Source of the DNA: Aldrovandia affinis
Lineage: Eukaryota > Chordata > Actinopteri > Notacanthiformes > Halosauridae
Length of the DNA: 64,000 bases
NCBI GenBank assembly: GCA_029706075.1
Contig: JAINUG010000108.1
Location: 558,001-622,000 of the forward strand
Reading direction: 5' to 3'
Part shown: positions 34,861-45,892 of the stretch, in pieces
Layout: each line of letters starts with the position of its first letter
Position numbering within the stretch: the stretch's first letter is position 1
Notes under the pieces: generated by a model
Databases searched by the model: none
What the model was told of the DNA's origin: nothing
The model's input: only the letters and a program-made list of their open reading frames with translations
Made by a program: the position numbers and the translations under genes

Positions 34861-35843
34861 GTTCACATTAGCTAAGAAAACATTAAAAATTTGCTAATAA
34901 GATACAATTCAGAAGTTTAGTTTCTCCTAATCATAATTTCCCCTTTGTACATTGTAGAAACAACTACTGTATCCAATGTTTACTGTAGAACTGATTGCTA
35001 CAGGATTGTATGGCTAGAGACAGCGAGGAGACCTGGGCCAGTTTACATGACTGGTTCTCAGGTGACATTTTATGTAGATCCACCATCTTGGAATATTATG
35101 ATCATGTAGCACATTTCTGCCTTTTTATCATTACAGACTTTATCAACAACCAGACTTTAAACACAGAGTGTACTGTTCTACTGTATGACTTTCAATGCAT
35201 CTCAGTAATCCCAAGGATCACTAAATTATCTAATGGATAAATAAATACCCCAAATAATCCAAATGAACACTTACATTTAATAAAAATTGGACATGCTGAA
35301 CATCCTGATGATCAGCTTTTGAGAAATATGTATATTTAGTACAATTTAAAAAAATAGCCATATAACTGAATTGCAAGCTTGAAACTCTTTAAATAATTAT
35401 TTTTTAAAACCTAGATGAATATAGGCTATCCCCTACAAGCTACAGTATTGTCAAGTTTCAACCAACTCCAAGACAAAACTATCCAAGACTTTTTTTGGGG
35501 TTTGTTTTGTGTCTGTTGCTTCTGATCACTTCTGTATGGCTGAACATAGTTAATATCTAATAACATGTTCATAAAATAAAATAAATATTTTCCAAAACTG
35601 TTAAAACTTTATTGGCCTTATGGCCATACATACATTTTTTCTTAAATGCCAGTCTCATTTTATTCCACAACCACATTTATCCCCTTTTGTGAAGACATTT
35701 TACACTTTCAGCCCTAACGTTTCAGTGACTAATTTGCCCAAGCTCTCTGAATCTTAATGCATTTTCACAGAGTCAGGTGACACTGTTTTTTTTAGTTCTG
35801 ACTCTGGAACAGCCCGTGCTTTCCAATTAATCACTTGCACACC
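34861..35843. other. Unassigned AT-rich intergenic DNA
   Basis: No gene or element recognised. Confidence 0.5.
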
Positions 35844-36041
35844 ATGGCGGCTCACTCAGCCTTGGCTCTTCTCCTCTCCGTCCTTTTCATCCAGACTTTC
35901 AGCAAGACAAAATTATGTCATAGCCATTTCAGCAACACACAAACATCACCCTATCTTCTAATGACCAATATTGTGACATACAGAGTATTGTTTCTTAGCC
36001 TACAATACTACAACTATCATATAGGAGATGAACCACTTTAA
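35844..36041 (+). CDS. Short open frame with signal-peptide-like start (doubtful)
   Basis: An ATG in a good context (ACCATGG at 35841-35847) opens a 65-residue frame starting MAAHSALALLLSVLFIQTFS, which has the polar start, hydrophobic core and small residues of a secretory signal peptide. The part after residue 22 is polar and featureless. It could be exon 1 of a small secreted protein, whose donor site would have to fall soon after the signal; no convincing GT donor is seen within the next 60 bp. The local sequence around the ATG is more GC-rich than the flanks. No family recognised; chance is quite possible. Confidence 0.2.
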   Translation: MAAHSALALLLSVLFIQTFSKTKLCHSHFSNTQTSPYLLMTNIVTYRVLFLSLQYYNYHIGDEPL

Positions 36042-36469
36042 GGCAGAACTGAGAACAGGGTTTCTGAGATTTAAATTGTGTAGATAAAACAGCAGCTTCA
36101 ACAGCACTATCTTTAATTATTAAGAAAAATGTATGCTCCCCATTATATAATATCTGAACAAAAATGTTTATTTAAGTTACTCACATATATAAAGTATATA
36201 CTCCCTGTGCATTTGTGGAATACAATTCCTAAATTCAACCAAATTACTGATATGAAAATGATGCCAAGTTACAACTAAACTTTCATAAATATATTTCACT
36301 AAACTAAACAAGCACTGTTCCAAAGCAATGCTCACCTTATTTTTCCTATATTTGTTCAAATAACTGGGCCCTGTGTTTCTTCGTCTTCTCATCCCTCATT
36401 AGGTTTATTCAAATGTTATGTCACATCCCAAAATGTCTAAGTGTATATGAAATAAAAAGAGTTTCATAT
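36042..36469. other. Unassigned intergenic DNA
   Basis: No gene or element recognised between the short open frame and the LINE. Confidence 0.5.
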
Positions 36470-37445
36470 TCTGGGTTTGAAAATAGTACACTCCATAAGG
36501 CATATAAAAATATTTTTGAATCGAAAATCCATCGATATGGACATCCTCCCCTTTGTGTGCAATGTTATCAACTCCTCTCTTCCCTCTGGCTCTGTCCCCT
36601 CTCCCCTCAAAAGCACTCATGTCATCCCCCTCCTCAAAAAACCCTCTCTCTCCTTCCTTTCCGAAACTCTAGAACGAACTGTATATAACCAACTGTCTGC
36701 CTATCTCATACAGAACGACCTGCTTGATCCTAACCAATCTGGGTTCAAGGTAGGCCACTCCACAGAGACTGCTCTGCTCACGGTCACTAAGGCTCTACAA
36801 TTGGCTAAGTCCCAATCTCTCAGCTCCGTCCTTCTCCTCCTCGACCTCTCAGCTGCATTCGTCACCATGGACCACCAGATCCTGCTCTCATCTCTCGTCG
36901 AGATGGGAATCTCTGGATCTGCATTGACATGGTTCAAGTCATACCTGGCTGACCGGTCCTACCAGGTGGCCTGGAGAGGATCCCTCTCCTTTCCCCACAC
37001 CCTCTCCACCAGAGTCCTGCAGGGCTCGGTGCTAGACCCCCTCCTATTCTCCCTGTACACGAAATCACTTGGTTCTGTCATCTCTGCTCATGGTTTTTCT
37101 TATCACTGTTATGCTGATGACACTCACCTCTCCTTCTCTCCTTCTGAGACCCAGGTCTCAGCGTGGATCTCTGCATGACATGTCTGCCTGGATGTCCACC
37201 CACCACCTGTTTTACTTTTTTTGATTTACTTTAAATCTTCCTCTACAAATTTTTAAAAAAATGTACTTACTTTTTCCTTCCCGGTGTGACAGGTAAGGTA
37301 TGCAGCTGCCAACAACGATGTCTATCACTGTATTACTGCACCACTGATCTCTTGTGCGAACAATTATTGATCATGTCATGTATTCATGCACATCTTGTAA
37401 GTCGTTCTGGATAAGAGCATCTGCTAAATGCTTAAAATGTAAAAA
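36470..37445 (+). mobile_element. L2-clade LINE fragment with reverse transcriptase
   Basis: A 233-codon frame (36477-37178) encodes an L2-type RT domain: STHVIPLLKKPSLS, then LERTVYNQLSAYLIQNDLLD, NQSGFKVGHSTETALL, LLLDLSAAFVTMDHQILL (first catalytic aspartate region), GISGSALTWFKSYLADRSYQ, VLQGSVLDPLLFSLY and the catalytic box CYADDTHLSF at about residues 211-220. The RT fingers before IPLLKKP and everything after the ADD box are missing. After about 37200 the sequence drops to the 3' UTR and ends with TGTAAGTCGTTCTGGATAAG plus AGCATCTGCTAAATGC (37396-37431), the L2-type tail. One internal deletion removed the RT C-terminus; the copy is dead. Confidence 0.9.
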
Positions 37446-38475
37446 TATAATTGAAAAAAAATTAAGGCTGGTTTACACATCAATCAAACGCTGTAAATCA
37501 TTTCTCCAAATCATTTAGAAATGTGTCCTTTTGGAGTCACAGGTGAAAGTTTTTCCATTTTTATTTGCTCGGGGGGGTTAGGGTTAAGCTTGGTACCAGC
37601 AACAGGTGATTCCTTTTTTCCTAGCTGCTAGAAATATTTTAATCAGGTATCTACCCACCAGCTCCTCAAGTAAAATAACTAAGTAGAAAAAGGGAAAACT
37701 CTGGGCTATGTCAAAGTATAATATTCATAAAATGGTATTCTTTCATAGTTGCATCATTGCAATAATGTCAAAGACCTAGACAGTCCCAGAAAATATGAAA
37801 ATGTTTTGCCTCAATGTGGCATGTACCTTCTGGATACGGTTTCAATTGTACCTTTTCATATGCCTGGGTAATTACCTAGACAACCACATCTTTTGGTGTG
37901 GTGACTTCAGACATCTTTATTTATTTTAGATAGTGGCATAACTGTAAGTGTCGAAAAATGTCTTGATTCACAAAACCATATGAATGTTTCTGGGTTTGGA
38001 AGCTTATAAGTTATCTGTTCTCCAGAATGATACAAAATTAAGTAATGGGCCCATTGCTTAAATCTTTGATCATATACCCCTGATTTAAACTTAGGATCGA
38101 GGGCAAACCACCTCAAAATTCTAGTTTCATTTTCTATTTTGAGCTATTTCAGTTTTTAACCATATTTGCAGTGCTTTCTCTTCATTACTTTTATAAATAT
38201 AAATGTATTTGCTTGGAAAATTCCAATATAAATGTCAATATAAATTCTTAATACAAATTACTTGTGTTAGAGTATTTTGATAGGTAACATGTGCTACATT
38301 AACTGACACAACTACATGTATCAAGTGAAACAAAGTTATTAAAATTATTTTTAAAGTTACAACACATTTTTTACCAGTTTTGCTGTCAGGCCAAATTAAT
38401 CCATAAATACAATAAACGAGAGGTGATTGTATTGATTATACTTTTTCATGCACATAAAAGGAAAGGTTGTTTTTA
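37446..38475. other. Unassigned intergenic DNA
   Basis: No gene or element recognised. Confidence 0.5.
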
Positions 38476-38885
38476 CTAATGAAAGAGGCATAGTTTTTGG
38501 TAAAATCCATGTACAGATATACAGTTAGTGATGACACTTAACACAGTGCTTATAATTGCCATAGTGCTCATGGGCCGTGGAACATCCCTGTGTGTGTGGC
38601 TGCACATCAAGTCATTGAGTCTCCTTTGAGTCATTGGTGATAAGTCTTCATATGACAAAGGGTTGAGAATGACCTCTCGGCGCTGGAAGTTGACACGGGA
38701 ATTGTATAAAACAATTTCAACAGCGTGTGTACATCTGGCAATAGGGTTTTCGCTACCCTTTAGCCGCAGATACAATCAGATGTTCCAGGTCAGCTGCCAC
38801 AGTTGCAGGTATCTCTGCTCAAAACGCCAGTCCATTTCGCCATCAAGAAGATCAAGAACGTCAAAGTACAGTCTCCTATAATGAT
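38476..38885 (-). pseudogene. hAT transposase C-terminal relic
   Basis: From 38885 downward the minus strand reads RRLYFDVLDLLDGEMDWRFE with QRYLQLWQL, a stop, then RREVILNPLSYEDLSPMTQR and RLNDLMCSHTHRDVPRPMS. This follows the C-terminal part of DUF4371-type hAT transposases (ZMYM1-like): a Y..V.D.....L..RF segment, then the dimerisation-domain ending with SxMTQxRLNxLxxLHxHxD. The middle of the domain is deleted. It is related in kind to the N-terminal hAT relic at 44.2-45.3 kb but is not contiguous with it. Confidence is moderate because only the final motif is strong. Confidence 0.55.
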
Positions 38886-38960
38886 TCACTGGGCCGAATC
38901 CAGAAATGATTAACTTTGACCTGAAGAAATCAGGAAATCTGAAATGATTGATGTTTGATG

Positions 38961-41150
38961 CAAGCCAAAGTAGGTATGGCCTATGATAGTGCTCATATCG
39001 TATTGGCTGTCCGAGTCATGACCCAGTGGTGTTTTGACTATCATTCACACAGGCAACCTACCAGTTCACAATGCTTTGTTTTATAGGGTGGTGCACAAGA
39101 AAATGCCAATAGTGGTAAGATGAAGTTTGTGGTAAAAATCCCTGTTGAAAAATAAAAAAAATATATTGAAATATATTTAAGCAGTTTAGTACAATATGTA
39201 TATGCTACATTTTTTTACATATGTAAAACCGCAGCTTTTTATAAGACAAAAATGATCAAAAGGAGAACAGGTTAGCCACTGATCCAATTTGCTAAATGAA
39301 AACATTAAGAGTTACGTTTCTTAGTTGACTAACTTCTTTTAGCTTTGTTAACTTAACAAATTAGAGATCAAGAAAGATGCCGTTATAGGCTATAGCCTAA
39401 AGTTAGCTAGCTAAATAAATAGCAAGCTGGCAGAGAAACATGTTAGTGTGACTAGTCAGCCATAGCCAAATAGTAGCCTAGCTTTCTCATCATTCAAAAT
39501 GTAATAAAAAGCAACTGCTCTAAAGAGGACTTACTTCCTACCATTTTTGCTGGATGCTAGACATTAGTGACATTCCTAGTAATGCGCAATCCTCATTAAA
39601 TAATGCATTTATTGTACAAATAAAACTAAGCTATAGGACCAAATGCACACTCCATCTCTAGTAACGTTGGCTAACTATTGTTAACTCTCTCAGGCAAGGT
39701 TTGTTTGTTTGGATGTTCAGTAGAGCCCCTAAAACTTTCAACAGATGGCTGCTATACTGCCTGTTCAATAAGTGTGCATGTGTAATATTATTTTCTGTTA
39801 ATGGACCGTGCCATTGAAGTGTGTTCTAACAAAAAGAAAACCAAATGTATTTTTATATTTTAATTTCTCATTTTGTGAGACGGGATGTAGACTTTAAAGG
39901 CGCTCTCTATATGTATATGTACAGTTTGCTGCTACAATTTTAGGGATTTATCATACATTAGTGCATGTCTGTCCAATACTATATAAACAGTAATCTAAAT
40001 CATTCACCATAATGATACCACTGTTCAAAAACATTCATGTTAATGTTAATTCATGATAATGTTAATAAAAAAATAATAATAATAATATCACACCAAACTA
40101 CACTGAAGACATCCTGGCTACATTCAAACATCTGATGAAATGAACAGTGAACATTTATTTACATTTTATATTGATTTATTCACTGCTGATTAATGGGTGT
40201 ATCACATCAAAGTCATCCACATACAGTATCCAATGCATGGATTATTTTATTTACCTCCAGTTCTAGCTTTAAATCTTCATTCAGAATTTCTCCTCATTAT
40301 TCTACATCACTAGTGGCAATGTGGTTCCTATCACAGTGACGTCAGTTTTTCAGAATGGAAAATATCTAATTTAATTTGTTGGAATTATGTCAATTTAAAT
40401 CTACAGCCAGGATAACTTGGAGTTTTTCTGCCATGGAGCAGGTGTAAGATCCTGGATGTGTTGCCATGGAAATAAGACTGAATAGATACAAAATTTGTTT
40501 CACAAAACTGGAAAGCCTAAGTAGTTCTACTATATTTGCTAAAGTAAGCCAGCTAACTCATTAATCCCAATTCGCAAAATACCCCCCAGGACACTGAGGT
40601 TAACATGCATAATCAGAGGCAATTACCCCATATCACTGTAGCTGAATGGAAGTGCTCTTGCTGTTCTTACTGATTTCCATTGAGCTTGCTTTTGCCAAGT
40701 GGACTCTATGGCATAGGGGACATGTGGTTACCCTGTGTATACAGCTTTCTTAGTTTGTATAGCCACATGCTCAATTTGGATTTCAGTGATCCAGCGTGTT
40801 CCCAAAGATTAGTTTTAGGCTTTGAGAAACGGGCAATGCCATATTTCTTGACAAATGTCATTAGCTTGTTCTGTAAGCTGTTGAAATAAAACCTGCTGTG
40901 TGTTACTGATTAACAATATGTTATTTCTCTCACCATTTCAAGAGCAGGCATTGATGACTACCACAACGCTGCCTCTACTTCATCATACGCAGTGGACCAT
41001 TTAATGTGTGTGATTTAATATATGAAAGCTTTGTTAGAGAATGAATATGACTGAAGTGTGCACATGCAAGCACTTTGGTAACAATGTAGAAAAAAACGAC
41101 TACTAATTATAATAATACTACATTTTACTTATATAGTGATGTACTATGTC
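38961..41150. other. Intergenic DNA, partly TAGC-rich
   Basis: 39340-39480 has the GTTAGCTAGCTA-type strings seen elsewhere in the window. (AAT)n-like runs lie near 40070-40090. No gene recognised. Confidence 0.5.
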
Positions 41151-41169
41151 CAACTAGAAATACAAAGCT

Positions 41170-42480
41170 GTGTTGAATTAGCAGCTCATTCACCACTCTG
41201 TTGAGGGCTGTCTGCATACTGCACTTTGACCTGAAACCTGACTGGTCCTATAGAGCGAATTTGAGGACAGGTGTGACTGGAGTTGGCAGGCTATAATTTT
41301 CTCCTATGTTTTAGAAAGGAAGGGGAGGTTGGATATGGGCCTGTAGTTAGCAGGATTTTCTTGTTCGAGGTTGGGCTTTTTTAATTTCAATGGCACAACC
41401 TTTGTCTCAACGGATTTATCAACACGAAACACAAGTGCAGTTGTAGGTATTTGCAATCTCACATTGTGATAACTTTTTGTCATTGGATGGCAATTTAGGA
41501 ATGACAATATCTAGAAAAGTGTCCCTGTTAAGGAATCGGAGATTACAGATTTTATAAATTGTTTATTGTTATGATGTGGGTTTGGAATTAACACAGTTCG
41601 ATGATGAGATGCACCTACTTCAATAACATCCAGATATGATACTGATCCATCACTGGTAATTACAAGGTCAAGTGTATAGCTGTGTTTTTGAGTGGGCAGG
41701 TACATTGATATGCAGCTTTAAGTTTAGAAAGTCCAAGAGGTTTGTAAAATCAGTGGCAAGGGAACATTTATGATTGTCAACATGACTATAGAGATATAAT
41801 GGTAAGAGCACAGGACAATGCACATTTGAATGCTAGATGTTGGAATGACGTATACACAGGAAGAGGAAGTTGGGACATATGGGCTTTCACAATAGTACAT
41901 TTCTCCTAGTGGCGCAGCTTCATTCATTAAGGAGTGATCCCCTGTTTTTATGGCAGGTATCTGTCGGAGAGAGGCAAGCCAAAAGCGGCAATAAAATTCA
42001 CAATTCACAATAAACAACTTATTTTAGAGTGAGTGGGTGTTAATGTTGGTGCAGCCGTTGTCATCAAGGGTTTTTGATTGTATATTGTCCCAGTTTATTC
42101 CACAAACAAATCCTTTTATGTGAGAGGTGATAATGCCACAATTTGACCAAAGGGAAGGAATCTGGTTATCACCATGCCAATCAATTATAACACGGCAGCA
42201 CTGAGGGCATAAGTGTGTGTGGGTGTTCGTACATGGCCAGATGTCTGGTACGTGATGAGCCCAGAAGCGTTGCCCTGTCGGCAGGTTTTTACATTTTACA
42301 GGATTGGAATTTGAGTACTTGAGAGCCATGGTCACGACAGCAGCGTAGGGGCAATAGAGTAAATCCTTGAGCTGAATGGTGGTTGAGAAGCTTGTTCAAA
42401 AATATACAATTGCAGAAATCAATGTAATCCCACATTTTGTAATTCCCCAGTTTGCAGGACCTGATCCCATTCAAAGTGGT
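41170..42480 (-). mobile_element. LINE relic, endonuclease to start of RT (minus strand)
   Basis: Minus-strand pieces appear in correct order from high to low coordinate. 42017-41724 includes HSLMNEAAPLGEMYYCESPY and CVYVIPTSSIQM (endonuclease-like middle). 41705-41511 has THSYTLDLVIT-type sequence (KHSYTLDLVITSDGSVSY) and ASHHRTV, the end of an apurinic endonuclease domain (TLDLVxS...VxxSDHxxV). 41507-41304 has VVPLKLKKPNLEQENPANYR and PISNLPFLSK, the opening motif of an L2/Nimb-type RT. Each piece lies in a different frame or is broken by stops. No poly-A or 3' tail is attached because the RT body is missing. The element is interrupted or ended near the Tc1 transposon at 42.6 kb. Confidence 0.75.
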
Positions 42481-42577
42481 GCCAGCATGGTGACTTTAAG
42501 CACTGTGTTAAGCAACATAACAGGTAAATTCCAAATATATTTATCTCACCAAATAACTTTTTTGTTAAAAAAATTTA

Positions 42578-42602
42578 TTTTATATATATATATATATATA
42601 TA
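42578..42602. repeat. (TA)n target of the Tc1 insertion
   Basis: A pure TA run directly abuts the left end of the Tc1 element, whose family requires TA as target. Confidence 0.85.
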
Positions 42603-43850
42603 CACTATATGGCCAAAAGTCAGTGGACACCTGACCATCACACCTATATGAGCTTGTTGGACATCCCATTCTAAAACTATGGGCATTAATATGGAGTTGG
42701 ACCCCCCTTTGTGGCTATGACAGCTGCCATTCTTCTGGGAAGGCTTTCCACAAGATTTTGGAGTGTGTCTGTGGGAATTCGTGCCCATTCAGCCAAAAGA
42801 GCATCTGTGAGGTTAGGCACTGATGTTGGACGAGAAGGCCTGGCTCGCAATCGGCGTTCTAATTCCTCCCAACGGTGTTCAATGAGGTTGAGGTCAGGGC
42901 TCTGTGCAGGCCAATTGAGTTCCTCCACACCAAACTCGTCTAACCATGTCTTTATGGACCTCACTTTGTGCACAGGGGCACAGTCATGCTGGAACAGCAA
43001 AGGGCCTTCCCCAAACTGTTGCCACAAAGTTGGAAGCGCCCAATTGGCTAAGATGTCTTCATATCCTGTAGCATTAAGAATACCCTTCACTGGAACTAAG
43101 GGGCCTATCCCAAACCCTGAGAAACAGCCCCAGACCATTATCCCTCCTCCACTAAACTTTACAGTAGGCACTATGCATTCCGGAAGGTAGCGTTCTCCTG
43201 GCATCCGCCAAACCCAGATTCATCCATCAGACTTCCAGATAGTGAAGCGTGATACATCACTCCAAAGAACACGTTTCCACTGCTCCAGAGTCCAGTTGCG
43301 GCGTGCTTTACACCACTCCAGCCGACGCTTGGCATTGCGCATGGTGATGTGAGGCTTGTGTGCAGCTGCTCGGCCATGGAAACCCATTCCATGAAGCTCC
43401 CGACGCACAGTTATTGTGCTGATTGTGCTTCCAGAGGCAGTTTGATACTCTGTAGTGAGTGATGCAGCAGATGATAGGCGATTTTTACGCGCTATGCGCT
43501 TCAGCACTCGTCGGCCCGCTCTGTGAGTTTGCGTAGTCTACCACTTCGTGGCCGAGCTGTTGTTGCTCCTAGGCGCTTCCACTTCACAATAATAGCACTT
43601 ACAGTTGACCAGGGCACATCTAGTAGGACAGAAATTTCATGAACTGACTTGTGGCAAAGGTGGCATCCTATGACAGTGCCGCGTTTAAAGTCACTGAGCT
43701 CTTTACGAACCATTCTGAATTCTAAATGTTTGTCTGTGGAGATTGCATGGCTATGTGCTGGATTTTATGCACCTGTTGGCAATGGGTGTGGCTGAAACAC
43801 CTGAACTCAATAATTAGTAGGGGTGTCCACTGACTTTTGACCATATAGTG
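42603..43850 (-). mobile_element. Nearly complete Tc1-like transposon, 1,248 bp
   Basis: Inverted termini CACTATATGGCCAAAAGTCA... at 42603 and, reversed, ...TGACTTTTGACCATATAGTG at 43850 match over 29 bp with one difference. TA dinucleotides flank both ends (42601-42602 and 43851-43852). The interior is taken up by a minus-strand transposase gene. Length, TA target and gene content are those of an intact Tc1/mariner family member, the best preserved mobile element in the window. It inserted into a TA microsatellite next to a LINE relic. It lies within 10 bp of another Tc1-like end at 43.86 kb. Confidence 0.95.
42686..43713 (-). pseudogene. Tc1 transposase, one stop and one frameshift from open
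   Basis: Tc1 transposase binds the terminal repeats and catalyses cut-and-paste at TA. Three minus-strand blocks cover the expected 340-odd residues. 43713-43501 is the paired-like HTH (VRKELSDFKRGTVIGCHL, then VPWSTVSAIIVKWKRLG and RPRSGRLRKLT). 43507-43220 is a linker plus first catalytic motif (ITMRNAKRRLEWCKARRNW, LEQWKRVLWSDVSRFTI). 43204-42686 has the rest ([39 protein letters not shown] with the second aspartate, [15 protein letters not shown] with the third acid, and a GGPTPY end). Blocks 2 and 3 share a frame split by one TGA at 43222-43220, at a site where family members usually have arginine, so a CGA-to-TGA change is likely. Block 1 is offset by one frameshift near 43505. The residue after the first aspartate is V instead of the usual E. 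Confidence 0.9.
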
Positions 43851-43855
43851 TATAT

Positions 43856-43925
43856 ACACATCAACTCCAAAATTATTCGACCCTTGATAACGGTGAGCAA
43901 AAAAGGCTATATGTAATAAACAGGT
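43856..43925 (+). mobile_element. Tc1-like terminal fragment
   Basis: AACTCCAAAATTATTCGACC followed by CTTGATAACGGTGAGCAAAA and AAGGCTATATG resembles the end of another fish Tc1-like lineage (CCAGAATTATTGGCACCCTT...GAGCAAAAAAGGCT). A related end occurs at about 63443. No coding part remains. Confidence 0.5.
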
Positions 43926-44164
43926 AATGAGCAATGTTATACACTCATAATATATATATCATATAATTACAGTTAAATACAGTCAGTTAAGAAGCAATGG
44001 CATTGCCAACAAACAGATTAATTAAATCGAGCATCATAAACAGCAATTCATGTTCAAAGCACAGTTTTCAGATTGTTGGCTAAGATGTTCATTAAATCTA
44101 GCAGAAAAAAATGAGTGATAGTGAAATGAAGCAAAATGTAGTGTGTGAATTCCATAACTATCTT

Positions 44165-45330
44165 GTTTATATTCATCTCTGACCCTGACATAATGCTTGC
44201 TCCATCATAACACTGGCTGAGAATTTTGTGATGCTAAGCCCAGCCTTAGTAAGCTCTGTGATTACTATGTTGTAAGCGTTAACTGAAACAAGCGCAGGGA
44301 GATTGGACCCAAGTGCAGGAAGCAGGAATCCAAAATAATCATGAGGTTTAATAAAACAATAAAGGATATGAACATATACCAGAGAAACACTAACTAATAA
44401 AAAGTACAAACAAACACTGAGATAATAAACAAAGTTAAATAATAAACTGGAGATGATCAAAGAACAACACTAAAGCCGATGCTTGCAATGGCAAGACGGA
44501 AACAGAGGATGGCAAACACACATTTAAAAACAGAGCACACTTCACAGAAAACAGACAACTTAAATAATGAATAAAATGAGACACAGATGAAAACACGAAG
44601 ACAATAATCCACTCAGGCAATCAAGTGAAACAAGACACAAGTGGAAACACTCAAGATAATGAAACAAGGCACAGGTGAAAACAATCAAAACAATAAAACC
44701 ATAAACCAATTATATAATAACACAATCAGGGAATAATCAAGTGTCCAATGCCGCCCTCTGGCAGCAAGCAGCAGCTGTGACATTAACGCATTGCATTCTT
44801 TACTGGTGTTAAATGGTAACAACCTCTCATAGATTTAGTTTTCGTCTACATAACAAATGACAATTGAAATGTTCTCACTCCCTGTAGGAACCTTTGTCGG
44901 ATCACCTCTTAATGTGCACCATGAATCTCCAACCTCAGACTATTTCTTTGGTCAGTATTTTATTATTAGCTCCGTAATTTCATTTTCCATATCATGTGAT
45001 GTGTAAGTGGCGGTTCGGGGAACTGAGGTAAATCCCTTTGCCAGCTCAGTGTCTTTCCTCAGGGTGTGTTCAAATAAAGATCGAGAAAGTTCACTGTCCT
45101 CCTATCCCATATTTCAATCAAATCTGTTTTGCCCCTGAAAGGAAGTTCATTCATCGCAATACATTTTACAATGTCCATAATTAATGATAAATACACATGA
45201 TTTCTCGTAAGCTGTTGTTCACTTGCATTGAAATGTACTTTCCTTTTGAAAGTCCGGATTGTTTATATGTCATCATAATAGATGTTCAAAATGCTGTCTG
45301 ACAACTTCAAAATAAGACACTACCAGCATT
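44165..45330 (-). pseudogene. hAT transposase relic (DUF4371/ZMYM1-like), split by an LTR
   Basis: Minus-strand fragments follow the order of DUF4371-type hAT transposases. At about 45200-45130 there is NSLRE/LTRNHVYLSLIMDIVKC with MNELPFRG (normally ...hxxYL...LxxIxFLxxQxLxxRG). At about 45085-44960 comes SLFEHTLRKDTELAKGF. Then, just right of the LTR, VICYVDENxSMRG-type sequence (usual RYVDE). Just left of the LTR, NAYNIVITELTKAGLSI continues into KILSQCYDGASIMSGSEM, a strong match to the hAT CxDGASxMSG motif. Frameshifts and stops are frequent. The solo LTR at 44284-44782 interrupts the gene between the RYVDE and TKAGLS motifs. The C-terminal half is absent. Confidence 0.8.
44284..44782 (-). 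mobile_element. Solo LTR with 5-bp target duplication TTAAC
   Basis: The 499-bp element runs, in the minus sense, from TGTCACAGCTGCTGCTTGCT to TGCGCTTGTTTCA, so it begins TG and ends CA. TTAAC occurs immediately on both sides (44279-44283 and 44783-44787). Internal features are T-rich on the minus strand, with TTTATTAAACCTC as a possible polyadenylation signal about 85 bp from the end. A lone LTR of this size with a 5-bp duplication is the product of recombination between two LTRs of a Gypsy-type retrotransposon. It cuts a hAT transposase gene in two, so it is younger than that element. Confidence 0.85.
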
Positions 45331-45892
45331 TATATCAGTGACATCTAGATCACAGTGTGTCTACCCTCATTTTAAACATAATAATATCATTAAGGAGGGT
45401 TTTACACACATTTATTGGCCTTGAGCTGGAATGATTGGCTTCTTTTTTCAGTTATTGTCCAGCCAAGCGTATTGATGACTTTGCATTTGATTTTGACACA
45501 GGGAGACTAACTGTATGTCAGGTTTACTAAGAGATAGGTGAAGGTATATATCTGTGTACATTTTTTCCCCGCCTTTCAATGCGATAACCTCTGGATCAGT
45601 GAATACATCTTTGAAATGTATTACTGCAACGAGAGGAGCTGATAGCTTTTCTTATCTCTGCAGTCAAACAAAATCAATTGTGCTGTTTAGACACCATCCA
45701 TGCTCGTTGTGTTGTGCTGTATATGTTCACGTTAAAACCATTTTCAGCAAGCCAGGCAAAATAATTAGATTTTTTCATTTTTGCCCCCCAAAAATGATGG
45801 CCTGTATTTGATCAAATATTTTAGATTGTATGTGTTTCAGCAAAGGATATATTTCCCCATATATTACATTAATTAACACCCATTTTCGTGCC
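45331..45892. other. Unassigned intergenic DNA
   Basis: No gene or element recognised between the hAT relic and the Harbinger element. Confidence 0.45.

Noticed and set aside
37081-37178. LINE YADD frame as a functional reverse transcriptase gene
   Set aside because: The frame lacks the RT fingers, the thumb and the endonuclease, and ends in a deletion.
42711-43190. 159-codon plus-strand open frame
   Set aside because: It is the antisense of the Tc1 transposase; the minus strand carries all the family motifs.
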